Part shown: piece after piece, positions 11,830 through 58,700 of the stretch
How positions within the stretch are numbered: position 1 is the stretch's first letter
How the letters are laid out: each line of letters starts with the position of its first letter
DNA from: Crossaster papposus
Lineage: Eukaryota > Echinodermata > Asteroidea > Velatida > Solasteridae
Reading direction: 5' to 3'
DNA length: 64,000 nucleotides
Assembly: GCA_037893245.1 (NCBI GenBank)
Contig: JBAIAA010000669.1
Coordinates: forward strand, 1,302,001 to 1,366,000
Position numbers and translations under genes: made by a program
Notes under the pieces: model-generated
The model's database searches: none
Told to the model about the DNA's origin: nothing
Seen by the model: the letters and a program-made list of their open reading frames with translations, nothing else

Positions 11830-12493
11830 CCATTTTTCTTACACGTAACCTGAATCCTGCAAAATCCTGCAATTCCAAAGTGTTGAAAAATTCCATGTAA
11901 CCTGAATCCTGCAAAATCATCCAGTATTAAGTGACCACTGCCTGAATACTGCAAAAATCCTGCAGTGGGTTTACCATTGAGCTATAAAGCAGCCAAACGT
12001 GAAACAAACAGCTGCTTAAGTGCCTTATTACAACAAGGGTCTGCACACATGACCCTTTGGTATGCAAACGTTTCCTATCCTTGACACATGACTTACACCT
12101 TGACTGAAGCTCTATGGAGAATGTGCATAGAGCATGAGCAGTGTGAAAGTACAAAGTAACAAATAACATCAATCCTCCAAAATCCTCATTTGGATAAATA
12201 CCCAAGTAACCTCAATCCTTAAAAATCATCCAGCATTAGTTTTAGGCCTTATGACCTGGATCCTGCATTATCCTCCAGTGGCAAAAGCCTTAAACACCTT
12301 CAATCCTGCAAATTCCTTCAATGCATTTACTTCTAAGTGCCCTAGATCCTGCAAAATCCTGCATTGAGCAAATGTTTTGAGGATTTTGGATGGTTATAGG
12401 GTGAAAAAAGATATTTACACATCTAAACACTGTACACACAAAAGCAAATCCACAAGAATAGTTTCTTGAAAGGAAGAAAATCCTAATCCTCAA
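11830..12493. repeat. Dispersed 'CCTGAATCCTGCAAAATCC' repeat, best copy
   Basis: A degenerate repeat rich in CCTGAATCCTGCAAAATCC, with the conserved internal blocks TTTACCATTGAGCTATAAAGC and GAGAATGTGCATAGAGCATG. Other copies lie at about 52110-52490, 53980-54500, 59330-59925 and 60575-60814, the last resuming at 61586-61650. Short CCTGCAAAATCC submotifs recur within each copy. The class is unknown; I see no tRNA head or inverted termini. Confidence 0.75.
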
Positions 12494-12824
12494 CAGGCCC
12501 GTACGCAGGGGGGTGCGACGGGTGCGTACGCACCCCCCCCCCCCCCCCCCCCAAATTACTAAAAGGTCCACATTTTCCGGATAAATAATGGTATTTTGAT
12601 GTAGAAATAACTGTACTGCAGGCACACAAAAAATGTTGGTCCCATTTTTGGTCCCATCAGTACAAATTCGCCCCCCAAATTACCAAAAGGTCCACATTTT
12701 CCGGGGTAAATAATAGTATTTTGATGTAAAAATAACGATACTGGCCAGAAAATTGTTGGTTTCATTTTTGGTCCCATCAGTACAAATTCGCACCCCCCCA
12801 TAAAAAATCCTGCGTACGGGCCTG
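12494..12824. mobile_element. 331-bp TIR element with 5-bp target duplication
   Basis: It starts CAGGCCCGTACGCAGG and ends with the reverse complement. CTCAA flanks it on both sides (12489-12493 and 12825-12829). Inside are a long C run (about 12532-12552) and a direct duplication of the CCAAATTACnAAAAGGTCC block. It sits in or beside the CCTGAATCC repeat just downstream of WDR35. Confidence 0.85.
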
Positions 12825-12894
12825 CTCAACAACGATGTGCAATGCAGAATGCCATGGCCCACTCGTTACGTTGTTCGACTCATGTGGGATGGTG

Positions 12895-13075
12895 CGTGGG
12901 TCCAAAACCTTGTCAGAAACATGGTGTTTGTGCCCTTGGGCATGACACTAAACTACAATTGCCTTTATCCACCCAGGAGTATATAAATGGGTACCTGTGG
13001 GGGTCGAGGTCGAATGAAGCGCTGATATCGGCTGCGATGTGGCCCAGGGCCTGATGATAACGGGGTAATGACGGG
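12895..13075 (+). repeat. SINE fragment downstream of WDR35
   Basis: It contains TGTGCCCTTGGGCATG, a CCACCCAGGAGTATA block and GGGTACCTGTGG in the order seen in the SINE at 24786-25125. It lies directly downstream of the WDR35 stop, so it may be part of the 3' UTR. Confidence 0.65.
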
Positions 13076-13087
13076 GTACAGCCTTGA

Positions 13088-45110
<32,023 letters not shown>

Positions 45111-45352
45111 GTTTAGTTTTCCAAGCTTCAAGCGTATGTTGTCAAGTCATGCTAAGAATGTGAAGCATTTGTCCCTTAAAAAGGTTTTTAATCTTTTCGG
45201 AAATTGCAGAGCAGACGGCAAATTTACAAAGCGTTTCTCGTCGCGATGGTATTTGACCTCAAAGTTCATTAACCTGTCGTAACATTGATTGTGCGCAAGC
45301 GCACTTCAATCACACGTTCAGTAAAGTTGCTGATGGATTCTGGGTAATCTGT
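45111..45352. promoter_or_regulatory. Shared divergent promoter region of WDR35 (-) and RPL30 (+)
   Basis: Only about 240 bp separate the WDR35 start codon from the probable RPL30 transcription start. At 45291-45304 the near-palindrome GTGCGCAAGCGCAC resembles the NRF1 site (YGCGCAYGCGCR) with one mismatch. A pyrimidine tract, CTGTCTCTTTTC at 45349-45360, fits a 5' TOP start of a ribosomal protein mRNA. No TATA box is seen. A weak partial match to the ciliary X-box lies near 45240-45253, with several mismatches. Confidence 0.6.
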
Positions 45353-45388
45353 CTCTTTTCTAACGTGGTTTATTGCAAGACTCGGTTT
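45353..45388 (+). other. RPL30: Probable RPL30 non-coding exon 1 (5' TOP)
   Basis: Starts within CTCTTTTCTAACGTGG and ends at GGTTT before a GTGAGT donor. The next exon begins at 45505 after TTTCAG. The exact start is inferred from the TOP motif. Confidence 0.55.
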
Positions 45389-45531
45389 GTGAGTAAACTC
45401 TCTTCAAATATTGCAAGTTTTAAATGTTTATAGCGTTTTTTTATCAATAGGGTGAAGATGGTTAGTAATGTTAAATGTGTTTTTTCGTGTTGGCTTAGTT
45501 TCAGGTGACTGAGATAACCACAAACGCCAAA

Positions 45532-47998
<2,467 letters not shown>

Positions 47999-48168
47999 AT
48001 GGGCGTCGGACAATAGGACAAGGGATTACCACCATAAAAGCCACGGGATTGTCTCGCCTTCACAGATATCTCCATCTAATATTTAGTCTTGACTTTACAC
48101 AACTGGAAATGATGAACCCTTTATGAAAACCATACTGTTGTTTTTAACACATTGCTTTTCTGTACAGA

Positions 48169-48174
48169 AATAAA
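48169..48174 (+). terminator. RPL30 polyadenylation signal
   Basis: AATAAA about 170 bp after the RPL30 stop codon, followed by a sequence that turns T-rich near 48200. It is the first canonical signal downstream. Confidence 0.7.
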
Positions 48175-49299
48175 ATGGAGGGGTAGATTACACAATTCGT
48201 GTCACAGACTAACTTTATTCCTCTTTTGCGTACAAATTTATTACAACTTTCAATATTTCTTTTGTACACTTTATGAGGCACAAATATAAATGTGACCACT
48301 CCACAAAAATAACATTGAGTTATATATACATGGTTGACAAGCCCACAACGTAAGCTTTCATTTGGTATATAATGGAGCTTGATAGTCCATCCCGTTCTGG
48401 AGATATAACGTGTTTACATATTGATTAGTTCCTTGGAGCTCAAATTACACAACTGAGAAAACGGGCTTTGAAATAGCTGGCTCTGTAACAGAACGATGCA
48501 CACAAAATGGTATGTATTTTTCAAATTTATTCATCAAAATCAACATTTCTGTGTATTAAACGTGTCAGATTCATTACAACAAATGAATAACAATTTTTGA
48601 TGAAATGTTCTCCCTCTCAATGTTGATTGGCTGATAATGCACAGCACGACATTATACATGTACCCTTTTTTGTGGAGCCGGTCATAAATTTCTGTCTGCA
48701 TTTTCCTCGGACACCTAACAGACTTCGTGTTTGACACAGGTACCAGCAGGGATACTGAGCAGACAAGTGACAGGGCCGGATTTCTTTAATACGTAATTAG
48801 GGGTGATTAAACGGAGCCACTCGTAGTAATCAACTTGCTCAAATCATTTGATCATTTGATCACTGTAATTCACTGTAATTCACTGTAATTCACTGTAATT
48901 CACTGTAATCACTGATCCCTTTAATTCATAGTGTAAGAATCCGTACATATGAGACAATATGATTTCAACAGGCTCGCCTGAGCTATCTGCTAACCAGTTC
49001 GCGCCGGGATTATTTTGACATTGACTGAGCCCAGGTGCTGAATTCCTTTTCATGAAAATCGATCTGAGGCCGTTATCGGTGAGAACCACACCCATGATAT
49101 TTCCGGCCTCGCTCACTGCTGACATATTTCCAGCCTTGCTCGTGTTTATCCGTCATCCGTTTTGAATTTCGGAAAAACTTTGTGTGTATACACTATACAC
49201 GTCCTCCGGCGTGAACTGGTTAAAATCCCTCCAGTAGGTTTTTCCATAATCCTGTAAACGGACAAACAAAAGAGATTTGAAGGTTTGGATTGCGAAAAG

Positions 49300-49620
49300 G
49301 CAATAACGGCAGTAGTTTTTAGGTCTCACACATCGAAGACCATCAGATCAACGGGAGCCAGGCATAACTCATCACCAGCATCGGAGAAGCCATCAAAATC
49401 ATCAAGCACAACACGGTTCCTAAAGACATCGTCACCTCCCAGTCCAATGGGTCTCATATACCCTAGGACACTTGGGTCCTTGTACCTTAGGCAACCTGCC
49501 CCTTCGCCCCTTCCTTCACACTGACACGTCTCACATAAGTACCCCTGAAGAGTTGCATGCTTCATCGCTTCCAGATAACCCCGCAGTCTCCTGGCTGGCA
49601 GAGCATACTGTCCAAAACAA
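49300..49620 (+). pseudogene. Second copy of the possible Penelope-like remnant
   Basis: Shares GAGAAGCCATCAAAATCATC, AAGCACAACA and the CCCAGTCCAATGGGTCTC region with 42290-42780 in opposite orientation; one frame reads GEAIKIIKHNTVPKDI. It lies between the RPL30 and TUBE1 3' ends and has no intact frame. Confidence 0.35.
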
Positions 49621-49784
49621 TGACTTCCTTCCCGTTCTTTTCAGAACCACACGTCTCACTAAAAGAGAATTGCCAAATGGTGTTAACTTAAAAACAAATA
49701 AATGTCAGAGAAAAACATGACCTCCCTGGCAGAGAGAACTTCTTTTTGACTCACCCTGTACATCTGTTCAGTCCCATCTTCAAC

Positions 49785-52700
49785 TCATACCGCAATATTT
49801 AATCTTGGGATACTCGCTGGCTTGGCTTTCTCTAGTTGTTGATATTCACTGATCAGTGCCGTCAGTGACTCTAAGCTCTCCGTGAACATGATCATATCCA
49901 TGCCTTCCACGTTGGTGTAGTGATGTAAGTGAGCCTAGACAAAGATCAAAAACGGATGAAAAACAAGTGTCGTAGCCTGCTACTGTGCTCTGGTAAAAAT
50001 AACTGCACATAATCTTGTTGTCATGCACATGTGACGGTTGCCATGCGAACACCCCTCTACATGTATATAAGTTTTGAATTACGAAATCCTTTTTCTATTA
50101 TTTAAATTGGCGAGCGCCCTCTTGGTTTGTAAACCAGTTCGCGTGCTTTCCACTTTTCGTCATTCTGTTCTTGGTCGGCAAAGTTTCGTTGTCTGCCATT
50201 TGTTTTGTTTTTTGGATAGTTGGTTGCAAATAGTTAACTAGATTAGTCCAACCATCATCGATTAACGTGTGTTTGATCAGAGGTAGTCAAACTGTGGTTT
50301 AACTACACTGTATTGATTGAACTTGCTCTTGGCCGGTAACCTTCTGTCATCATGCGACTGTGACAGATTACTTCTTTGTACATGTATTCCAACCCTTGCG
50401 ATAGGCTAGTTACTGGCAGACAACAGTACCTTTCTCTTGTAGAGTCGATTGAATCGGTCTCTCAGATCGCTGAAGGTGTGTCTGACGCAGGTATTGTTGG
50501 CCACTGCCAACAGAGAGTAGGGCTGGCCAACTGGCGGCACCGAACACAAGCCGGTCTTCCATCCGTCGGTATTCCAATAGATGAAATTGAGAGACGGACG
50601 CAACCTTAAAGGTAGGATACACCATTGGCAATTGCTTGAATTATCATTAATAGGTAGATTTGGGGGGGTTGTATTTCATAGTAAATATCGTTTAACTGAC
50701 CTGTCCCAAGTCTTACAATCATGGATGCTGAGAAAAGCACGTAAAACAACGTTTGTTTTCAACCGGCGTTGGGCAGTTATTCTTATGTTATCTTTGTTTT
50801 TTCTTTATCAAATTATATTTTTCAGAATAATTACAATATATCTAGCGCAATCATTTTGCTGGATGCCTAGAATCATTATTTACTTTCAAATGAGTAAGAT
50901 ATTTCTTAATAATTCGGTAGTAAATATTTTCGATAACTGCAAATGGTGTTTACTACCTTTAAGGGGCAAAGGAGTTTCAAGGTCGTATACACCATTGGTA
51001 ATTGATTTTGGGGGTTGTATTTTATAGAAAAATATCGTTTTTAACCGACCTGTCCGAAGTTTTACAATCATGATTGCCAAGAAAAAAAGCTTCTCTCCAC
51101 TCAGGAGTAAATGGGTACCTGTGAGAGCAGAGATGGCTATTGTGGTTGATTTAGCTGCTTTGCGCCCAAAAATGGCAGCATCGATCTTTATACTCCCAAG
51201 GGAGCTGAGATGGTATTTGGAATGTTTCGTGGGCCCAATGAGCAGGGATAATAATGACAGCACCTTGAGAACCAGTCTTGGCAGATATGTGCGCTATCTA
51301 AGAATTACTTATTATTATTATTATTATTTGTTTGTTCTCACTCCTCGGTTTCTTCCGTCCATTTTCCTTTTACACCCCTATCTTCTAATACTATTTCCCA
51401 CTCCTTTTCCTCGCAACCCCCCTCCCCCCTAATTTCTTCCAGCCATACTTTTTTGTTAGTTCATTCCTTTGATCTTCACCCTGGACCCTTTCTGTACGGT
51501 TTTACCCCTTTCGTTTTTGTTACCCACCCAAATTCACGCCCCTTTACCCCCTTGGTATGTCTTTGATCCTACCCACTCTGACCTCATATTTTATTCCCTT
51601 AGAATCCTCCTTTTGTTGGTTCTTCCACCAATCTTCTGCATCCTTCTTTTGTGTTTCTTCTCCCAACCATGTTGTGCATCATGCTTGTATCTCCTCTCTA
51701 TATGTTTGTTTCATGTACACAGCCATTTTGTCTCTGAAGAAGATCTTGTTAAGATCGAAATATTAGGCCCTCTTAATTTAGTATTATTATTATTATTAAA
51801 TTTGCCGACCTGTCGATATTTCTCCTGATGTCTGAGATGTGGACCTTGCCTCTGCACATGAGGGCGCAGGCAAGGTACATGGAGTTCTTAGGGTCAGCCT
51901 TAATCAGCTGGTGGTCCCTGGAAAAGGCATCCGTAAACATCTGGTCCAACCTGAAACAAAATCACTGGAGCATTTGGAAATTGATCATCCAATTCCTCTC
52001 AACAAACGAGGGTTGTTTTTTCTCTATTCAATTTCTCATTCAAAATAGTGAACGACTTTGGTAGAAACTTTGGCACAGAAACTCTGAGGCAACAATGCCA
52101 TACGTTGGTTAACCCTGATTCCCTAACCCATTTTTCTTACACATAACCTGAAACCTGCGAACTCCACCAATTCCAAAGTGCTAAAACTCCAAGTAACCTG
52201 AATCTTGCAAAATCCTCCAATATTTATTACTGGTGACCACTGCATGAATCCTGCAAAATCCTGCAGTGGGTTTACCATTGAGCTATAAAGCAGCCAAACG
52301 TGAAACAAAACAGCTCCTAAGTGCCCTATAACAAGGGTCTGCACACATGACCCTAATTGGTATGCAAATGTTTCCTACACATAACTTACACCATGACTGA
52401 AGCTCTATGGAGAATGTGCATAGAGCATGAGCAGTGTGAAAGTACAAAGTAACAAATAACCTTAATTCTCCAAAATCCTCATTTGGAAAGTAAAAATATT
52501 ACGCTGCCGCAAGATCTAGATGACGTCATCCCAGTGAGTAACCAGCTCGCTATCCTTTATCGACAAGGCAGTGAATATTTAAGAGGTGTAGTGAAACAAA
52601 TACAACACGGTTTATTTCTGGAAAATAGTGTGAATTACTGGTCCTTCGGTGTAGGTCAGCTAGACTACCTCCCAACGCGAAGAGGATGAAGGTAGTCAAG

Positions 52701-55700
52701 CTAATTACCTACACCGAGGGACGGTGTAGGTCAGCCAGACTACGTCCCAACGTGAAGAGGATGAAGGTAGTCGAGCTGACCTACACCGAGGGACAGTGTA
52801 GGCCAGCTAGACTACCTCCTGACGCAAAGAGGATAAAGGTAGTCGAGCTGACCTACACCGAGGGACAGTGTAGGTCAGCTCGACTACCTCCCGATGCAAA
52901 GAGGATAAAGGTAGTCGAGCTGACCTACACCGAGGGACAGTGTAGGCCAGCTAGACTACCTCCTGACGCAAAGAGGATAAAGGTAGTCAAGCTGACCTAC
53001 ACCGAGGGACAGTGTAGGCCAGCTAGACTACCTCCTGACGCAAAGAGGATAAAGGTAGTCGAGCTGACCTACACCGAGGGACAGTGTAGGTCAGCTCGAC
53101 TACCTCCCGATGCAAAGAGGATAAAGGTAGTCGAGCTGACCTACACCGAGGGACAGTGTAGGCCAGCTAGACTACCTCCTGACGCAAAGAGGATGAAGGT
53201 AGTCGAGCTGACCTACACCGAGGGACAGTGTAGGCCAGCTAGACTACCTCCTGACGCAAAGAGGATAAAGGTAGTCGAGCTGACCTACACCGAGGGACAG
53301 TGTAGGTCAGCTCGACTACCTCCCGATGCAAAGAGGATAAAGGTAGTCGAGCTGACCTACACCGAGGGACAGTGTAGGCCAGCTAGACTACCTCCTGACG
53401 CAAAGAGGATAAAGGTAGTCGAGCTGACCTACACCGAGGGACGGTGTAGGTAAGCTCGACTACCTCCCGACGCGAAGAGGATAAAGGTAGTCAAGCTGAC
53501 CTACACCTCGGGACCAGTAATTCAACTACTTCCCCTCAAACCATGCTGTATTTGTATACTACAGAACCTGTGTGCAGCTGTTGAAGTTTGTTAGGTTAGG
53601 TATGCTTTCTAGTTGGAGAGCCTACAGTTAACAGATACCACAGTATACCCACGTTTTTTTGTAATCGGTACCCGGTTACCAAATTACCTGTAAATGCCCA
53701 ACCCCTTTTTTAATGAATTATCGGATGTTTACTGTAATTGTTTTCTACCTTCGTGGAGGAATGTTGACGTCTAAGAGCGAGTAGAGAGGCGCCTGACTAG
53801 CAACCAGATAGTGTAGCTTGGGGAAGGGTACCAGATTGGTGCTGATCTCATTCAAATCTATGTTCAGACTGCCCTCAAATCTTGACGATCTGTCAGAAGA
53901 AGAAGAAAAAACAATGTTTCCAACTGAGGGCGTCCCATTTGTATTTCTTTGGTTCTCATTTTTCAACTGACCCAATTTGTCGGACCTTAACTCCCTACCC
54001 CATTTTCCTTACACATAACCTGAATCCTGCAAAATCCTGCAAAATCCTGCAATTCCAAAGTGTTTAAACTCCATGTAACCTAATCCCGCAAAATCCGGCC
54101 TCCAATATTTATGTCTGGTTCCTTGACTTCCTTCAGACGAATTCAATAAATTTGGGGCATGTTTCAAAATAGTTAGGTTTTTACAACAATTGCCGGCTAA
54201 CAATTTTTCAACTGATCCAATTTGTCGGACTTTGAAATCATGCACTGTGATTGGTTAATTTTTTCGAGGGGCGTGGCCTATTGGATCGGTGTATTAACCC
54301 TAACTCCCTGCCACATTGTTCTTACACATAACCTGAATCCTGCAAAATCCTGCAATTCCAAAGTGTTAAAACTTCATGTAATCAAATTCTGCAAATTCCT
54401 CCAATATTTATATCTGCACCATTGCCGTTCTTGTAGTCTGGTTTCTTGACTTTCTTTAGACGAATTCAATAAATTGGGGGGCAGTGTTTCAAAATAGTTA
54501 GGTTTTTACAACAATTGCCGGCCGGCAGTCAATTATTATTTTGTTTATGTTTGCAATTGGTGTATACTACCTTTAAAGGGATCGTATACGTTTGGTAATT
54601 CGAATTTACCGTTTGTTTCAATCCTATAGAGTTATATACATGCACCATAAAACTAACCTGTACAAATTTCATTTCAAAAAGTGGTAGCGATTTTGAGATA
54701 TTGACGAAAATCTGGAGCGGTTATGTCCACGCAGGAAGAATAATCTACATTGGAATTATACACAATCTGAGAAACGTCACTGCAGTAACGCTTCTCAGAT
54801 TCAATTTTTCGGGATAAAAAGTGATATCTTTTTTCATAACTGCAGTACTTCGACGTAAAAAGTTTCTAAAAATGCATTATACTATCCAAAGCTGCTGTAC
54901 TTCTTACCAAGTAAGTTTTTATTGCCATTAATTTTTTGGAGTACATGTAATTACCAAACGTATACGATCCCTTTAACTGACTTACTCACGATGTCAGATT
55001 AAGAAGCAGGTTGGCCACAATGTTATTCATCTGGTCAAACGGTCTTTCTCTGCTTCCTTGATTCCCTGATCCTGAGATGGTCGTGCCGGCCTTAGCCTGA
55101 CCCGACGATGCGCCGTAGATCTTCTTTCCTGGTCTGTCTGGCGGCAACGCCTGGTTAATTTTCTCGCAGATATCCGAAAGAGCCTTGGAAATTAGAGAAT
55201 ATTACGACAAACATATGTTTCAGTACTGTCTTGTTATTAGGCTGTTAGGCAGAACGCCTCACAAATGTAAGGCGTTCTGGCGAAATGAGATGGAACTGGG
55301 CACAGGGCATAGTGGAAAAAAATTAAAAATAATAAATACTGGGTGAAAAAGCATTTGTTTTTAACCGGCGTTGAGCAGTTATTCTTTTATTTATTTATTT
55401 GTTGCGATCGCCGTAACTGTCTTTATAAAATTCAATTTTTTTGAATAATTACAGGATATCTAGCGCAATCATTTTGCTGGATGCCTAGAATCATTATTTG
55501 TGACCTGCTCTACGAAAAGGTGTATTAAGTCGCACTGTGCACTATCATGTAATGGCCCGCTCAACGTTGAGAGGGTAAACATTCCATCAAAAGGTGATTT
55601 TCATTTTTTGTCATGAATGACATCTTTAATACCTATAGTTACAGGTTTCATTCAAAGAAATGTTGATTTTGATGAATAAAGTGGACAAAAATACAATTTT

Positions 55701-58700
55701 GTGTGCATAGTTCTGTTGTAGTACAACAGAGCCGGCTATTTCAAAGCCTGTTTTCTCAGTTGTATAATTTGAACTCCAAGGAAGTAATCAATATGTAAAC
55801 ACGTCATATCTCCAAAACGAGAGGGGCTATGGAGCTATATTTTATACCAAATAAAAGCTTTATGTTGTGGGTGTTTTAACCATGTATATAACGCAATTTC
55901 TTATTTTGCGACATAATACACCTTTTTGTAGAGCCGGTCACATTTACTTTCAAATGAGTAAGATATTTCTTAATAATTCAGTATTAAATATTTTCGATAT
56001 CTGCAAATGGTGTATCCTACCTTTGATGTCTGAAACGCTAGTCTATTGTTCACGTTTTAAACATTTTGGCACTAACAAAAGCGTTTCAGACATTCCGGGT
56101 TCATAGTGATAAAACTCCAACCTGGTTTTCCACGGGTAGCACGCAATCGGCATACTCAGTCAATTGCTGCATGGCTAGTACGCAATTGTATGGGGACGTG
56201 ATGACATCATCGTCCACAGAAGGGTACACCGGCGTGACAAATCTAGAGTGGGTATTCCACAAAAAATAAACTCAAACCTACATCACCCATTTAAAGGGAT
56301 CGTATACGTTTGGTAAATACTCCAAATATTAATGGCAATAAAAATTACTTGGTAAGAAGTACAGCAGCTTTGGATAGTATAATGCATTTTTAGAAACTTT
56401 TCACTTCGAAGTACTGCAGTTATGGAAAAAGATATCACTTTTTATCCCCACAAATTTGAATCTGAGAAGCGTTACTGCAGTGACGTTTCTCAGATTGTGT
56501 ATTCCAATGCAATTATTCTTCCCGCGTGGACATAACCGCTCCAGATTTTCGGCAATATCTCAAAATCGCTACCCTTACCTTTTGAAATGAAATTTTTACC
56601 GGTAAGTTTTATGGTATATATAACTATATAGGATTGAAACAAACAGTGGGTTCCAATTACCAAACGTATACGATCCCTTTAAAATTGGGACAATATACCA
56701 TTTTGTCCGTGCATTTTTATCGTTTGAAGCAGCAAAAGTGCTCAAAATATGAAGAAAGGTGCTTAATGACACAAGATGAGAAAGATGAGAAAGTTCTTAG
56801 CTCTGTATATTCTTCGAAAACAATTTTAAGATTTTGATTTCAATTCAAAATTTGCTGATTCACAATTTAAAATTGCGACTACAATCTGCGTTCAGGGCTA
56901 ATTCTAAATCTCCGCCAGCGAATTGCAGCTACCCGCATGTCACGCACTGAACAGACCAAAAGTAGTGCCAACGTGTGCGCCGCGCGTCGTTCGAACACTT
57001 GGGCGCACTATTTGCGGAAATTTCCAAAAGTGCGTATCTGATAGACGCGTATTTGGAAAAGTTAAACCGCTGGCGCAGATTTGCAAAGATGATAGTATGA
57101 GTGGAAGAGCTGGTCTATAGTCACTTTTATTCAGGTCGCATTCTAATTCTCAGCTAGCGAATTGCAGCTACTCGCATGTCACGCACCGTGGAACAGACCA
57201 ATAGTAGTGCCAACGTGTGCGCCGCGCGTTGTTCGGCGCACTATTTGCGTCTCTGATAGACGCGTATTTAGGAAAGTTAAACCGCTGGCGCAAATTTGCA
57301 AAGATGATAGTATGAGTGGAAGAGCTGGTCTATAGTCGTGTCGATTGCAGGCACACTGCGTTAACCAGTTCACGCCGGGGATTATTGTAACACTCACCGA
57401 GTCAAGGCGCGGGATTAATTTTTACGAAACTCGATCCGAGGCGGGTTCAGGCCGATGGTATCGGGAAGCACACCCATGAAATTTCCGGCCTTGCTCACTG
57501 CCGACAGATATTTCCGGCCTTGCTCGTGGCATGTTCATGCGTCATCCGTTTTGAATCTCGGAAAAACTTTGCGTGTATATACATCCTCCGGCGCGAACTG
57601 GTTGAACAATATTCAAACGACGTGCACAATATCGATTACTTTTCGTCTTTGGCAAAGACTAGACTATGTGACCTGTCACCACAAAATGAGAGTAAAGTCG
57701 CACAATGTGATTTAGAGATAATGCCATCCAAAGTCAAAATATGAAGGGGTGGTCAATTTTGAGATTTTGCGTAATTTGGAAAGCCCGAGTCCTCCTCGAC
57801 GTATTCCTATTTTGGGGGTGCGATCAGATGATCAAAAACCTGTTAAATTACGTGATTTTTAGTAGTGTTTGCGTAGTTAGTGTTTGGATTAAAGTTCATC
57901 AGTGGTCTAATTAACACGTTAATTAAATATGCAAATGAGGTCTTCGTAACTGTCCCACGTTTTCGAAATTTTGAGACTTCGTTGATTATACAATAGTTCG
58001 TATGTGTGGGAAGTTTCAAGAAGAAATAATGACTAGAACATAGTCGTTGTTATGCTCAACCGAACCTTACTTGTCCTGTTTGGCAATCGTTTGTGTGTTT
58101 TGTTTAGGATGTTTATAAGTAAGTTTTCTCACAAACACGTTTTGTGAAACCCGTGACTTTCTGGAGCGCTGTAAAATGTATTTATCGCAAAACCCCCAAG
58201 TGTTATATACCATTGGAAAGCTCTCTTTTTCAAGAAATTGAAAATACCAATATCTCAATTTTTAATTTTTCCGACTTTACTCATATATTGTGGTGACAGG
58301 TCACATATACAGTGCAGAACTCCATCTCTTACCTATACACATCGGGATATTCATCCTGAAGTAACTTCAGAATTGATGTACCCACGCCAGACCCTGTACC
58401 TGACGAACGGAATATAACCAAAAAATGAAAGACGATTGTATATTTATATGTGACCTGTTCCAATGAAATTTTTACAATTTTTACCATTTTATCATTTTTA
58501 GGTTTTAAGTTTTTCTGAATCACGAAATAAAAATCTACAATCTCCCTAAATTTGAACATAATCCGTCACCCAGAAGTGTATTGTTTGTCAATTTTGTGAA
58601 ACAATTGTGTATAGAAATAATACGTTTTTCTAAATTTAAAAGCTGTTTATCTCATAATTAGGTTGTCAGGGTTTTATGACTCAATCCTTACCCCTGGGGA

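Noticed and set aside
45240..45253. RFX X-box controlling WDR35
   Set aside because: About three positions deviate from the consensus; too weak without expression or conservation data.
51469..51828. 119-codon hydrophobic frame as a membrane protein
   Set aside because: C/T-rich low-complexity DNA between SINE-like blocks; Leu/Phe/Ser richness follows from base composition.
52686..53453. 255-codon plus-strand frame as a gene
   Set aside because: Entirely made of the 72-bp hairpin repeat within a TUBE1 intron; the open frame follows from a 24-codon period.
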